64,000 nt of DNA from Fremontodendron californicum (GCA_030761205.1 JAULJL010000003.1:5208001-5272000), one strand, 5' to 3'; positions 36,269 to 48,953 are shown, counted from the first letter of the stretch. The notes: generated by a model from the sequence alone, not told the origin. Program-made: numbers and translations.

Positions 36269-36676
36269 CTAGAAACATGTACACCCACTGGGTGAAGAAA
36301 TATATTGGACAAAAGAAAAAAAAATGTTGTGTTAGTGAAAAAAATTGAGTAATTTATAAAAAATATGGTAGTTTATTAAGGAGAAGTGGGTCATTTTGAA
36401 TAGATTTTCTCAGTCTTTGTTGGTATCTTTTTTGTGCTCCTTCAATGATTTTTTGACATGTAAAAAGATAAAGTGAGGCACTCAATGGGATGTAAAATCT
36501 ATTCGTTAATAAATATATATATATATAAGAGTAGTTTTTTTTTTAAATATATAAAAATACATGATTACCTCTAATATTATTATTTTAATTAAGTTTTTAA
36601 GTAATTTTATTGATTGAATTTGTGTTTAATTAACTCGTGATATCAATTCAATCACTTTCATTATATATAGTATAGA
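36269..36676 (-). mobile_element. Short non-autonomous Helitron (408 bp)
   Basis: On the minus strand it begins A|TCTATACTATATATAATG at 36676. It ends with the hairpin ACCCAGTGGGT, ten bases and CTAG|T at 36269. Both ends and the A/T insertion site match the Helitron rule. Just inside the 5' end is an inverted-repeat module (TTGATTGAATT ... AATTCAATCA) of the same kind as at 23554 and 48893. It has no coding frame. Confidence 0.72.
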
Positions 36677-36734
36677 TAAATTTCATGTCACGTGTATCGT
36701 GTTATTTTAAGCTATCATGTCATTTAACGGCGCG

Positions 36735-37785
36735 TATTATCCACTAACGTGTTTTTATTAAAAAAGTCTTTATTTAAACACTTTCAAAAATACTTAATCT
36801 TAATAGAAAATTATTTTAAATATTAAATTGAATATTTATTTTAGAATTATTTTTGATATATTAATAATAGAATTAAAAATTTCATAAACGAAATTTCATA
36901 TACCCTATTTCTTTTTTTGTTAAATATGTGATTTAAAAATTTCACACAATTTATTAAATATTTGTTTTTTTAATATTCTTCTGCCGGTAGTTACCTTAAA
37001 AAGTAAATGGCACATGGGAAGCGCACCACAAATTTTGCGCATCCCACCTCTTTTGGAGGTTTCACCATTTAGTAAGGAATTGTTTGACTAATATTGGTTA
37101 AAGTATTTGGGAAATTTTTATATTATATTATTTAATGTAAATTAATTTTTTATTATAAAATTAATTTTTTTTAATTGAATTAAAAAAATAAAATTAATAA
37201 TTGGTGTAACGTGAATTGTTAAAAAATATAATGTGGCATTTAATATGTTTTAATTGATGACGTAAATGTCAAATGCTGACATGAACAAAATAAGTAATCA
37301 AATTGTTGAAAATATAATATTTATTTTGTCAACGTGGTCTTAAAATATATGTTTTATTAATGTCATGTCAGTATTGAACATTTACGTCATCAATTAAACA
37401 GAGGTTAAATGTCACGTCAATTTTTTACCAACTAGTGATTTTATTTTTTTCTTCAATTTTAAAAAAATAATAATTAAATTATCCAATTTTATAATAAAAA
37501 GATTAATTTATATTAAATGGTATAATATAAAGAACTCCAAATATTTTGACGGACTAATGTTTGATTTTTTTTTTTTTTATCCAGACTAATGTTTGATTTG
37601 AATGTGCAGTGAGAATGAGTTTCCATTAAAAAAATTCTATTTAAATAATTTCAAAAATATTTAGTTTTAGTTGAAATTTTGATTAAAAAATTAAATCTTA
37701 AATTAAGCATTTATTTAATTTAATATTCTTCTGCCTAAAGTTACCGAACATCATTTAGGTAACTGGCACATGGGAAGAATATTTA
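36735..37785. repeat. Diverged direct duplication flanking a foldback element
   Basis: Sequence around 36970-37020 (AATATTCTTCTGCC, GTTACC, GGCACATGGGAAG) recurs at 37720-37780 in the same order and orientation. Preceding stretches (TTTCAAAAATA(C/T)TTA) also match at 36781 and 37641. The two copies sit on either side of the foldback element at 37096-37552. Confidence 0.55.
37096..37552. mobile_element. Foldback MITE, Mutator-like (457 bp)
   Basis: The two halves are inverted copies over about 200 bp: left TAATGTAAATTAA, TTTTAATTGATGACGTAAAT and GCTGACATGA; the right half read inwards gives TAATATAAATTAA, TTTAATTGATGACGTAAAT and ACTGACATGA. Flanks ACTAATATT (37087-37095) and ACTAATGTT (37553-37561) form a 9-bp duplication with one change, the size expected for Mutator-type elements. 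No coding frame. Confidence 0.72.
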
Positions 37786-40256
37786 TTTTATTTACGATTC
37801 TCACTGCACCGAACATCATTTTGTTATATTGCGATTTTGAGACTTCGACACGGTGAGAATCCTTCCCATCAAATGAAGCATGAGATGCAAAATACGTCGA
37901 CAGCTTTCACTTGGAATCGTTGAAACAATTGTAAAGTTGTAAATATCTTTAGCACATCATCGTCAGAATTTTTGTTAAAATCTGGGGGCAAATTTCGTAG
38001 CCATTCGGTGACTGACTACACTGCTAGGACATCACTTTATAAAAGGGAAAAAAAAGGAAAATGAGTGGCCCATGAAAGATTTAAGATCATGATTCCTGAT
38101 TTACTTTGACGACAATATGAATAAATAAGCAACGGTCCAAACTCCAAAGGCCAATAATATAGGAAACTGTGAAAAAAAAAACATGAAAAAATATAAAATA
38201 AAAAAATTTTTGCTAATGAGTGTCCTTAAACATTCGTTAAGATTAATTAATATATTATTTATAGTAAAAATATTATATTAAATATAAAAGTTAACAATTT
38301 TATTCATCATTTTTAATGCTTTAAATGAAAATATTGTTATATATAGTAACCTTAAATAATGTTCTTAGAGCACTTGTTAGTAAAATCTAATAAATAAAAA
38401 AAAGCATTTGAGTAAAGAAATATGCTTTTCATAATTTTGTTACTGTAGATGATGAAAATATTCTCCTTTTTAATTTTCAAAAACTGCTTTTGTTTGCTTT
38501 CCTAAATATGATTTATGTATTAAAAAACTGTTTTATGTATATATTGAGTAGTATGTGGAGCAAAAATTCTATTTTTTATTATTTCAAGTTTCATTTATGG
38601 GTTTTTGTTAGTAAATTATTTAAAGGACTTTATTCAATATTTTAATAAGGTTTCCGCTCAAAATTTTAATTAATTTAATAATTAACATTTATCTTCAAAT
38701 AAATGAATATATTAAAAAATTAAATAATAAAATATTTTTTTATATTTGAAAGAGCTAGGTGCTTCTTAAAGTGATTTATTAATTACTTTTTTAGGGTTTA
38801 GAATTTATTATTGTGTATGTAATTGAAGAAGGCTATATAGTTTGCTAATTATTAATGTCTATCAATATTTGAAACTCGTATTTTTTGAGCAATTAAAACT
38901 TCAATAAGTTTATTATGATGCATCAATTAAATTTTTTTTTCTTAGTATAAAATTAACATAATTAAATGTTGTATATATGTTAATTTGATACTAATTTTTA
39001 GATTTTTTTTTAAATTGGAAATTATTTTAAAATGAAAACTTTGTCTTTGTTTTGCATTTAAAATAAATTAAAAAAATTTAGTAGAATCTAAAACTTTAGG
39101 AGAAAAAACAAATTTTCTAACAATTTTATATAGTTTAATTAAACTAATCTATTAAATGGTGGGTATTTGATTCATGGAACAAATATAGTTAAATCTTAAA
39201 AATAAAAAAATTGTTCAACTTTATAAACTAGTATTTGTTATCACATGCATTCTCATATGGATATTCGTTGATTTATTTATTTTTGAATATTAAAAATAAA
39301 TAGAAATAATAAATACATATTAACTAAAATTTGCATGTAAAATTTGTTTCATGTACAACTTATATTATTTTTAATATTAATGTAAAATTAATTATGAATA
39401 AAAAATTTAATATAAATTGTAACTATTAATTTATATAAAATAAATTAATTCATTTTTTAAGATTAATGAAAAATTAAAACTTTTAAGATAAAGCAATTCT
39501 ACATAAATTTTTATTTTTTTAGACATTATCAAATTAATATATTTAACGAAATTGTTTTAATGAAATTAAATTTCTTACTTATAAATTAGATAAATCTTAT
39601 TAATAATAGAAAAATATTTATAATGGCAATTTAGAAATATAGTGAGTATCGAAAGATTATTCACATTCGTATTTATATATATATATTAATATTACATATG
39701 GATAAAAATCACATACGAAGTTTCAATACTTAGATTGAAATTTAGTAAAGTTCTAGCTAACTATTAAATACTAAAATTGATCATAAAAAGAGTACAAAAA
39801 TATACAAAAATGAAAGAAAAAAATTAATTATTTATTTAAAAAATTCCAGACATATAATAAGAGATTATAATTATATTATTGAGATAAAAGAAATATGCAT
39901 GATTTTAAAATTAAAAAAATTTGTAAAACAAATAAAATTTAATAAATAAAAATTTTTAAAAAATTATCATCCATTTTATTTCAATTTTAATATATTATAA
40001 AAATTACATTTTCAAATTCCAAACATAAAAAATTTAAAATTCATTTATATTAATTTAAACTCGTGTTTAATCCATTTAATTAATGCAATCACTGTTGACA
40101 TTCAACATCTTTAGAGTTCTAACCTCAAGGTGATTCTTTTTTCTATCTGCTTGCTGCGAAAAAAATCTAAACAAATTTATATATTATACTACTGTCATGA
40201 AGAGAGATTATCGTAATTGTCTGTATCAGCACAACTTATTCGTTAAACATTGTACG

Positions 40257-40257
<1 letters not shown>
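37553..40257. other. AT-rich intergenic DNA upstream of the potassium channel gene
   Basis: Apart from the MITE at 38207-38385 no element or gene was recognised. Sequence between 38400 and 40060 is A/T-rich, with poly-A and poly-T runs. Confidence 0.5.
38207..38385 (+). mobile_element. Small MITE, copy B (about 179 bp)
   Basis: Starts TTTTGCTAATGAGTG and ends GCACTTGTTAGTAAAA, weakly inverted ends. Same family as 27791-27968 in the opposite orientation (see that entry for shared words). Confidence 0.65.

Positions 40258-40299
<42 letters not shown>
40258..40299. repeat. (TA)21 microsatellite near the channel gene start
   Basis: A perfect 42-bp TA run ends 185 bp upstream of the channel ATG. 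It may lie in the promoter or leader; a TATA-box role cannot be told from simple repeat. Confidence 0.85.
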
Positions 40300-40300
<1 letters not shown>

Positions 40301-40484
40301 CGCGAAACAGGCGGTTTCCTACTCAAACCATCCTTGATATAAACGAAAGGCAAAGCCATTTTTGTCGCGTGGTCTCAAACCCACCATCGGTGGGAGCTTG
40401 GAGATGAAAAGGGAAGCAAAGATATGAGAAAATAAAGCCGAACCCAGGGAACAATTAACAAAGAAAAAGAGAGAAAGGGGAGCA

Positions 40485-43400
40485 ATGCCGAACAGGAAGA
40501 AAAGAGTGTTGTTTTGCGGAGGTAGCTTCGGAGGAGAAGAAGAAGAAGAAGAAGGCGGGTCATTTAATGCGAAAGAGGAGGAACTTGATCGATTTGATAC
40601 ATTGTCAAAGGAAGGCAGTCAGTATAGCTATAGCCTCAGCGTAAGCGTTTTGCCTTCGCTTGGCCCTACTCGTAGCAACCGCAAGGTCAAGCTTCGTCCC
40701 TTCATTCTCTCCCCTTTCGATCCCCGTTACAGGTACTGCATTTGCATTTCCTCATCCCTCTAACTCCGTGCATAATTTTACTTTTTCTTTTTTGGTATTT
40801 AAAGCTATCAGAAATTGAATCATTGTACTAAAAAACCACACGTTTGTTAATAATCTGCACAATTTGCATTGCTTTTCTTCATTTTTTTTTGGGTTTTCTT
40901 ATTTACTTTTGGAGGTAGGAAGCAAATAATTAACATAAATGATTCCATATTCTCATAATCTCCTTTGTTTTTTTCAGCTAAATTGACATTTTGCAATATA
41001 TGACTTTAAAGTATTTCTTTCAATTCTATTCAAATTCTTGGCTTCGAAGATACCTTTTATGTTTACTAACAGGGATGAGGCCACGATTAATTTTGCAGGA
41101 GCTGGGATACATTTCTGGTATTTCTAGTGTTCTACACAGCTTGGGTTTCTCCATTTGAATTTGGGTTCTTACAAAAACCTCAAAAGCCTCTCTCAATAAC
41201 AGACAACGTTGTCAATGCATTATTTGGCATCGACATTGTATTGACCTTCTTTGTAGCATACCTTGACAAAACTTCATATCTACTGGTAGATGAACCTACA
41301 AAGATTGGTTGGAGATACGTTCGTACCTGGTTTCTTTTCGATTTCATCTCCATCATTCCTGCTGAAATTGCTCGGGTTATATTGCCCCATCCTTTTCCAT
41401 CTTATGGTTTACTTACTTTGCTACGCCTCTGGCGTCTTCGGAGAGTCAGTCAATTCTTTTCCAGGTAAGAGGCGTTTTTCATCATCTCATTTGCTCAAAA
41501 GTTAAAATTTCATAACAACTTGAATCAATTGGAATGAATTGAAGTTCACGGAGATTGATTAATCTCATACTTGGTATAAGTGGAATATAAATATAGATAA
41601 AGGACTTCCCAAACCATTAGTTTAAGCTTTTTCAATGTCAACTAACGTGATCCAATATGTATGTATCTAGTAATCAATAGTGTTTCTTGTAAGTTTTAAG
41701 GTTTATGATTTTTCTCCTCAACAAAATGTATGTAGACTGCCAAGAACTATTCAACATAAAAGTTTAAACTGTTTAAATGATGGTTTAAGAACAGCTTTTT
41801 ATTCACTAACTTTGGCCAAAAAACGTGAGCATGCCACTAATAACTTATAATGAAATTTAATAATTTAACAGAACTAAAGGGTACTCAATATTTGAATATT
41901 AGAGCACTTGGTCAAGGAGACTTTGGTACTGTGTCAAGAACTGCTCAACCAAAAAAGCTATTAGGTGGGGGTGGAAAATAGTTTTTATTCACTAACATCA
42001 ACAACCTTATTCCTTTGTTTAGGTTGGAGAAAGATAAGAACTATAGCTATTTTTGGGTTCGATGCCTCAAGCTCATCTGCGTGAGTATTTCTTAGAAAAG
42101 AGAAACATTGTAGTATTTGTAAGAGTGGAGACTCTTCATTCTTCAATATAGGATGTGTGTCACTAGGCTCCTGATGTCCAATGCAGGTTACTCTCTTTGC
42201 TGCTCATTTTTCTGGTTGTATCTTCTACTATATGGCTGCTCATTATCATAATCCGGAAAGGGTATGGCTGCATCTTTATACAGAGGACTGGCAGACACTG
42301 TCGATACTGGACCGGTATGTGACATCGATTTACTGGTCCATAGTCACCCTTACAACCACTGGTTATGGTGATCTGCATCCAATGAATTCAGAGGAGATGA
42401 CGTTTGACATATTCTACTTACTCTTTAATCTTGGACTGCAAGCATACTTGGTTGGAAATATGACTAATTTGATTGTCCATGGAGCAAATCGAACTAGAAA
42501 ATTCGTGAGTAAATTCTAATTTATCATTTATTCCAATTCCAGTATTTCTTCTTAACATTTCTAGAGGATCTATCAGCTGGGATATCTCTATTGTTTGAAT
42601 GATCATTTTCAAGGGGGGGGGGGGGGGGGGGGCTTCCTTTCTGAATAATTTTTTTATCTAGGACCAATATACTTTCTCAAAGCACTCAATTCAGCTATCT
42701 CTGACATATATTTGCAAAATGTGTCTTATTTCAGATTTGCAACTTTATGTATATGAAATTATTCAAAACGGCTTTTGCTTAAGCAGAATAGATTTAAGCT
42801 TCTTTCAGTCCTTCCTGAGTGGAATCTGTTTGTTAGCTGTTTATACTTAAAGGTCTTGATTGGACAACCTTGAAAAAGTTTAAAGTTATCACTAACTAAT
42901 CTGCATTGTATTATAAATGTACTCTTGAATAGAACTTTCCATAGGCAAGATAAGCATTGTTCTTAAGTTCTCAGGCTTCTTGTTTTGGGATAAGCAAAAT
43001 GTTTTATTTATCCAAAGAAGCAGGGGATAGCCTGCTACATTATTACAAGCCTGAAGATCTAGGACAACTAATTAATGAACAAATACAAAATTTAGAAGAA
43101 TTAAGCAAAAATTCCTGGACTGAAACCCAATTCTGACAAAGACCATTATTGATAGGGTCCTTTGAAACATCTTTGAGACCATATAATCTTCCTCGAACAA
43201 GTCCTGCAATTTTTCTCAATATTTGAGAAGTTGAGGCCTGTGAGTTCCCAAATAACCTGTTGTTTCTTTCTCGCCATACAATATTTTCTCAAGCATTGTT
43301 CTTAAGTTCTCAAGCTTCTATAAGCAATATGATTAATTAATGAGTCATGGGTATTTCTGCATGTGTCTTTTGTCTCAATGGATCAATTAAAATTGTTTTG

Positions 43401-46400
43401 AATATATCATTTTTGGCCCTTTCCAGAGAGAAAGCATCCAAGCTGCTTCAAATTTTGCCCACAGGAATCAACTCCCAGTTCGCCTGCAAGATCAGATGCT
43501 CGCTCATTTGTCTTTGAGGTACCGAACTGATTCAGAAGGAGTGCAGCAGCAAGAGACTATTGATTCCCTTCCTAAAGCCATTAGATCAAGCATAGCACAT
43601 TTTCTGTTCTATTCAGCGGTTGATCAAGTGTACTTGTTCCGTGGGGTATCAAACGACTTACTTTTCCAACTGGTAAAGCTACTATAACTGCTCTATCTTT
43701 GTTTGTATTGTTTGATCAAATGTCAAAAGATCTATTCTCTTGCCATGAATAAGAGAACAGTATTTGTTTTTATGTCCACACTTTAAGCAGGATTAACTCA
43801 CAGTAACATAAGAAAAAAATTAAATCACTATGTACCCAAAGTACCAATAAATTCTACATGTAAGTAAAAAGATGAGTTTATTTGACTTATCTTGAATTGT
43901 TGTATTTTGAAGGTATCGGAGATGAAAGCTGAGTATTACCCCCCCAACGAAGATGTGATTTTACAGAATGAAGGGCCTACAGAAATGTACATATTGGTAA
44001 ATGGTGCTGTGGTAAGAACTCCGCCCCTTCCACCTTCATCTTTTGCTTGTTTGTATAAATTGTAATCTGAATACAAGAAATTAACGTCTATCCAGTGTTA
44101 ATGTAAATAGGACTAGGGTGACCTAGTAAAGAAGCTTTTCCCCCATAATTTTTGTTTCTTAAAGAGAAATGTAAAGGTGAATGTCATTCCTTGAATCTGT
44201 TCCAAGAAAAAAGCTAAAAGATGATAATAAGAACCTTGGATAACCTAATAAACTCCTTGTTGGTTGACCTCTGCCACTTGGAAGTCAAAAAATTTCATCT
44301 TCTTTGGGCCAAATGTAGTTTCTGACATCATGGCTTGCTTGACAGGATCTGATCGTGCAAAGAAATGGAGCAGAACAGGCAAGTTTACCATACAAACCAT
44401 TTTGCACCAAATAACATTAGTTGAATTTTGAGCAAGTAAAAGAGCTTGCTTCTTATTAACTTATTCCATATTGCAATGGATCATTGCAGGTTATTGGCCA
44501 GGGGACCACTGGAGATGTTGTTGGTGAGATAGGACTGCTCTGTTACAGGCCACAATTGTTTACAGTCCGGACCAAACAGTTGAGTCAGCTGCTTCGTTTG
44601 AACCGCAATGAATTTTTAAATATTGTTCAGGCAAATGTTGGAGATGGGACAATAATCATGAACAATCTTCTTCAGGTCATTTCGCTTAGCTATTTCTTTA
44701 TGTTTCTTGATTTTAACTTGTACTGTAGACACATTTATTATCAGAAGATTCATATCTCACTAAAATTGTTGCACAAGACAAGGGATAATATTATATGCTA
44801 AATCTTCATTATATGTCGGAATATCTGACTGCTATTTGAAAAACGTTATCAAAAGGTTTTGATTAGTTTAATATTGCAGTTCTATATTTCTATGGATAAT
44901 GTTGTTGCAGTCAACCTTCTATATAGCCAGGACTCAGAAGTCAGAACAAATAATATCTTTTATCTTCACTACCAATTACCAGACAGAGTATCAAAGTTAT
45001 TACGTGATAGTTCGCATTTGAATTCCTTTTTGCATTTGTTATAACTGTTAAAAGTTTATCAATGTTTATTGAAGTTAATACATACATTAAGTTTCTTTTC
45101 AGCATAAACAATTTCACCTGCTCATATATCTACAAATATAATAGCAGATTGTATTTGGAAATTTTCGAATAAAGCATACATGAAAATTTTGTTTCTGAGC
45201 AAAATAAAATTTCCTGATGTACTATTTGTATAATCGAAATGAAGTTGATGCTTCTGTTATGTTGTGTATTGTTCAAATGTATTTGGACAAGTTCTAAACA
45301 TTCATGTTATCATTATATTTGTTTTGGTGATGTAGGCACATCATGTTAGAACAAATATATGCTAGCCTCATCTAATATTGTTATTGTGCTTCTCTTCAAG
45401 TTTGTGCTTAATGCAAACAATCTACACTATTAAATAGATCTTATGAACCAGAAAGATAAGACTTAGGTAAAACAAATTTCTGTGGGAGAAATCTACTAAC
45501 TGCATTTACTTAATCTTGGTGATGCAGCATCTGAAGGAGTCCAGGGATCCGGTGATGGAAGAAATATTGCATGAAACAGAACACATGCTAGCAAGGGGCA
45601 GAATGGATTTGCCTCTTAGTTTATGCTTTGCAGCAACCAGAGGAGATGATTTATTGCTGCAGCAATTGCTGAGACGTAGTTCAGATCCAAATGAGCCGGA
45701 CAATAGTGGGCGAACAGCATTGGTATGTATGCCTCCCCTTTCTTAACAAAAATGTCTATACTTATATGCATGTGTGTTGCTTATATCTTAAGATGGGTAT
45801 CTGTTATATGTTCTTTGACCTTCTGTTGGTTTCTATGCAACAGCATATCGCCGCATCCAATGGAAGCGACCATTGTGTAGTTCTGCTTCTAGAGCATGGA
45901 GCAGATCCTAACATCAGAGGTATCATCTATTCTCTGATCTTTTGTTTCTTATTTTCTCCTTGACTTCTTGTTGAATAATCTATATACGCACCTTATTTTC
46001 CTTACAGGGCAGTCAATTTTATACTTTACCCAATTAAACTCATGAAATTTGGAGAACTAGATTCAACATTTTACTTTCCACTGGCAACACAATTTCCCTC
46101 TTGTACGAGAATGCTCTTGCTTGAATAATAAGAAATTACTGATATGCATGTATAAGAAACTGCCTTTGAAGAAGATACTAGATTCTTTGCTTCTTTTTTT
46201 TTTTTTCCCTTTTCATGTCTGTTAGTATTTTGCTTTCATACTGTTCAGTTATCCTGAAGGCTTGCACTATTCTTATTGAATGCATTTTTATGTACTACTA
46301 TCAACTACACTTTTGTAAAGGTTAAACATGTTCTGAAATTAGTTACACTGTAAAAGAACTTTTCCATTCCATCTATATCGTCATTTGCTCCTACTTAAAC

Positions 46401-47521
46401 TAGAATTACTTGTTCTTATGCAGATTCCGAAGGAAATGTTCCATTATGGGAAGCAATAAAGGGGAAGCATGAATCTGTGATTAAACTTCTGGTAGATAAT
46501 GGTGCAATGTTATCTCATGGTGATGTGGGTCAGTTTGCTTGCTCTGCTGTTGAGCAAAACAATTTAGATTTGCTCAAGGACATTGTGAAATATGGAGGGA
46601 ATGTTAGAGAGCCCAAGAGCAATGGAACTGCAGCGATCCATGCTGCAATCTGTGAAGGAAATGTTGAAATGGCTAGGTTCTTGTTAGAGCAAGGAGTGGA
46701 TATCGATGCAAAAGATTCCAATGGATGGACAGCAAGGGCTATGGCAGATCATCAGGGCCATGAAGAGATTCTGGCATTATTGCAAAACAGGATGGAGGTC
46801 AAGAAATTATCAGTTGTCACAAATCCAAACAAGCAAGTAGCCTCACATAGGAAGGCTATTGCCAAGTACAGCAGCGAGCCCATTATATCACCATATACTT
46901 CTGAATTCGTGCCACCGATTCCTGGTATGACAAGGATGAACAACAGTCAAAGGCGAAAGGCAAACACTTTCCGTAATTCACTATTCGGTATTATATCAGC
47001 TGCTAATACTGGTGAGCATGCATCTCATTTTCCTGTGATATTGAATCTACTTCATAGACTTCTATGGGGAAGCATAATTTATTAGATTGAATACCCCAAC
47101 TTGGCAAAAGTTTTAGTAGTTTAATTATTACATGTTTATAGTGTTGAAAAAGTAGTTAAAACTGAAGTTTATCTGTGCAGTTGAAAGCCCTAAAGCTGCT
47201 ACTGCAGGTTTTCCAGCTTTCTCAGCTTTAAGCAACTGTTCTGCTAGAGTCACAATCAGTTGCCCTGAAAGAAGTCATGTTCCCAGTAAGCTCATTCTTT
47301 TGCCAAAGTTCTTGCAAGAACTTTTGGATATTGGTGCCAAAAGATTTGGGTTTACTCCTACTAGAGTTATGACAAAAGAAGGAGCTGAAATTGATGATAT
47401 AGAGCTTATTAGAGATGGTGATCATCTTATTCTTGTAAGTGCTGGTTATGAAATTCCAACTAGCCAGAAGGTTGAAGGTTCAATTCAAAGCAGTAAATCC
47501 AACAATCATGGTGGCACCTAA
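40485..47521 (+). CDS. Inward-rectifier Shaker K+ channel, AKT5/AKT6(SPIK)-like
   Basis: Voltage-gated potassium uptake channel of the plasma membrane; the AKT6/SPIK branch is known from pollen. Exons: 40485-40732, 41099-41464, 42023-42080, 42187-42504, 43427-43672, 43913-44011, 44346-44378, 44490-44675, 45528-45722, 45844-45919, 46424-47011 and 47181-47521. They sum to 2,754 nt, 917 aa, all in phase. Order: cytosolic N-terminus with a poly-Glu patch (1-80), segments S1-S6 with S4 [14 protein letters not shown] (about 195), pore with [10 protein letters not shown] (filter GYGD at 283-286), cyclic-nucleotide-binding-like domain (about 405-520), ankyrin repeats ([20 protein letters not shown] and others, about 540-770), and a KHA domain at the C-terminus ending in [18 protein letters not shown] and [11 protein letters not shown] are shared with AKT5/6 rather than AKT1. 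All introns are GT-AG except intron 7, which begins GCAAGT. No damage is seen. Confidence 0.95.
42613..42632 (+). repeat. 20-base poly-G tract in channel intron 4
   Basis: An uninterrupted run of 20 G residues on the coding strand about 110 bp after the donor of intron 4. On the transcript it could form a G-quadruplex; in sequencing data such a run is often of uncertain length. Confidence 0.9.
42985..43295 (-). mobile_element. LINE fragment (3' end of ORF2) in channel intron 4
   Basis: On the minus strand, i.e. antisense to the host gene, the frame reads [31 protein letters not shown] and [11 protein letters not shown], stop. The W-R-E-R-N-x-R-x-F motif is typical of the C-terminal zinc-finger/RT-end region of plant LINE non-LTR retrotransposons. 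After the stop comes a short 3' tail with AATAAAA. The reverse transcriptase itself is missing, as usual for 5'-truncated LINE insertions. About 310 bp. Confidence 0.72.
44379..44489 (+). other. Non-canonical GC-AG intron (channel intron 7)
   Basis: The exon ending ...GCAGAACAG is followed by GCAAGT, a GC donor with otherwise ideal consensus; the acceptor is TTGCAG at 44489. Splicing here joins NGAEQ to VIGQG and keeps the frame. No GT donor nearby gives the conserved protein join. Confidence 0.8.
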
Positions 47522-48892
47522 AATTATAAATGATTTTTTTTTTTTCATTCTTTGTTTATATATATATATATATATATATAAATAGCTGATTCCCCATAGT
47601 GAGAGAAGGTTTTCCTTTACTTTTTTTTTTTTTTTTTTTACTATTTTCCTTTTCTCACTTTTCTAATCTGAGTGACTTTGTATTGTCATGGGCAATTAGT
47701 AGAGTGAAGGAAAACAAAAGAAAAGAAAAAAAAGCCGAAGTTGTATAAATAGTATAAAGGGTCGATTTAAATTGACCCTTGAATTTTTTTTTTTTTAATA
47801 ATCTGATGCTTAAATAAAAAAAAAATCACAATCAAGTATTTGAATTTGTATTACTAAAATGAACTAACACCGTTAAATAAAATACTAATATATCAGAAAA
47901 TTTCTCTTAATTTTTTTTTCATCTCTTTACTGTTACTTTTCAAGTGTTGTTTTATTTGAAAATTACGTTAGGAATTAACTAGAGTATTTTTTTTTTATTT
48001 ATATATTTGAAAATAAGCATCATGTATCTTGAATTAAAAGAGTTGAGTTGGAAGTTTGAACCTATATAATATATTAGGTTGAAAAATTGATGAAAGTGAA
48101 ATTATTTTTTATCTTTTTACTCCAATCAATATTGGATCATAAAACAAGATGAATACTTCGACGTTGAGATACTAATTTGTAAAAAGGAAGATGAATATAT
48201 ATATATATATATATGTATGTATATCGACGTTGATATACTAATTTGTAAAAGGGACATGAGTATCTCAACGTCGAGATATTAATTAATATTTCTTCTTTGT
48301 TAAAACACTCGTGATTGTTAAGGTCAAAAAAGTAAAAACATTTTTTCTTTTGTTAATTATATAACTTGGTAATTCCTTCTTAATAATAATTTTAATCATG
48401 GGATTAACCAATTAATACTTTCATTGCACAACCCCATTTTGTAATTCCCTTTTAATAAAAAAAACACCAAAGGAAAGGAGAAAAAGAGAGGGATGCCTTC
48501 TTTGGAGCCAAGTAGAGAGAAATAAATAAATAAAATAAAATTAGTTTTTAAAAAAAATTTAAAGGTAGAATTAAAAAAAAAAAATTTAAAGTGATGCTTT
48601 TTTTTTATAAAATTTCTGACGTGAGAAATATCTTTGAACTCAAAGTATTATTCCAAGAATATATTTTTAAAAAAATAATAAATTATGTTTAAAAAAATTA
48701 AATATAAAAATTAGTAGTTTTTGTTAGTGGGTAATTTTTGTAAGTGGGTAGTTTTTTGAAAAATGAGTATTTTTTAGAAGTAAATAGATAATTTTTTTAA
48801 AAAAATTATTATATAAAATATTAAAATACATAATTACCCTTATTTATTTTTAACATTTAATGTTTTTTTTTTTTTTTTGTATTTTCATCAAC

Positions 48893-48953
48893 TGATTTGG
48901 TATCACTTGACTCAGTGACACCAACTCAACCATTCCTTTTATAATAGTATAAA
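48893..48953 (-). repeat. Hairpin module with degraded Helitron 5' end
   Basis: Contains GGTATCAC-TTGACTCA-GTGACACC as an inverted repeat, then on the minus strand A|TTTATACTATTATAAAAGG, i.e. the 5' end seen at 11764 and 36676 with TC changed to TT. No matching 3' hairpin with CTAG was found to the left. Confidence 0.45.

Noticed and set aside
40485..47521. Assignment of the channel to AKT1
   Set aside because: The pore and ankyrin parts would fit either, but the C-terminal part ([17 protein letters not shown]) and the SQLLRLNR stretch fit AKT5/AKT6 better. A tree would settle it.
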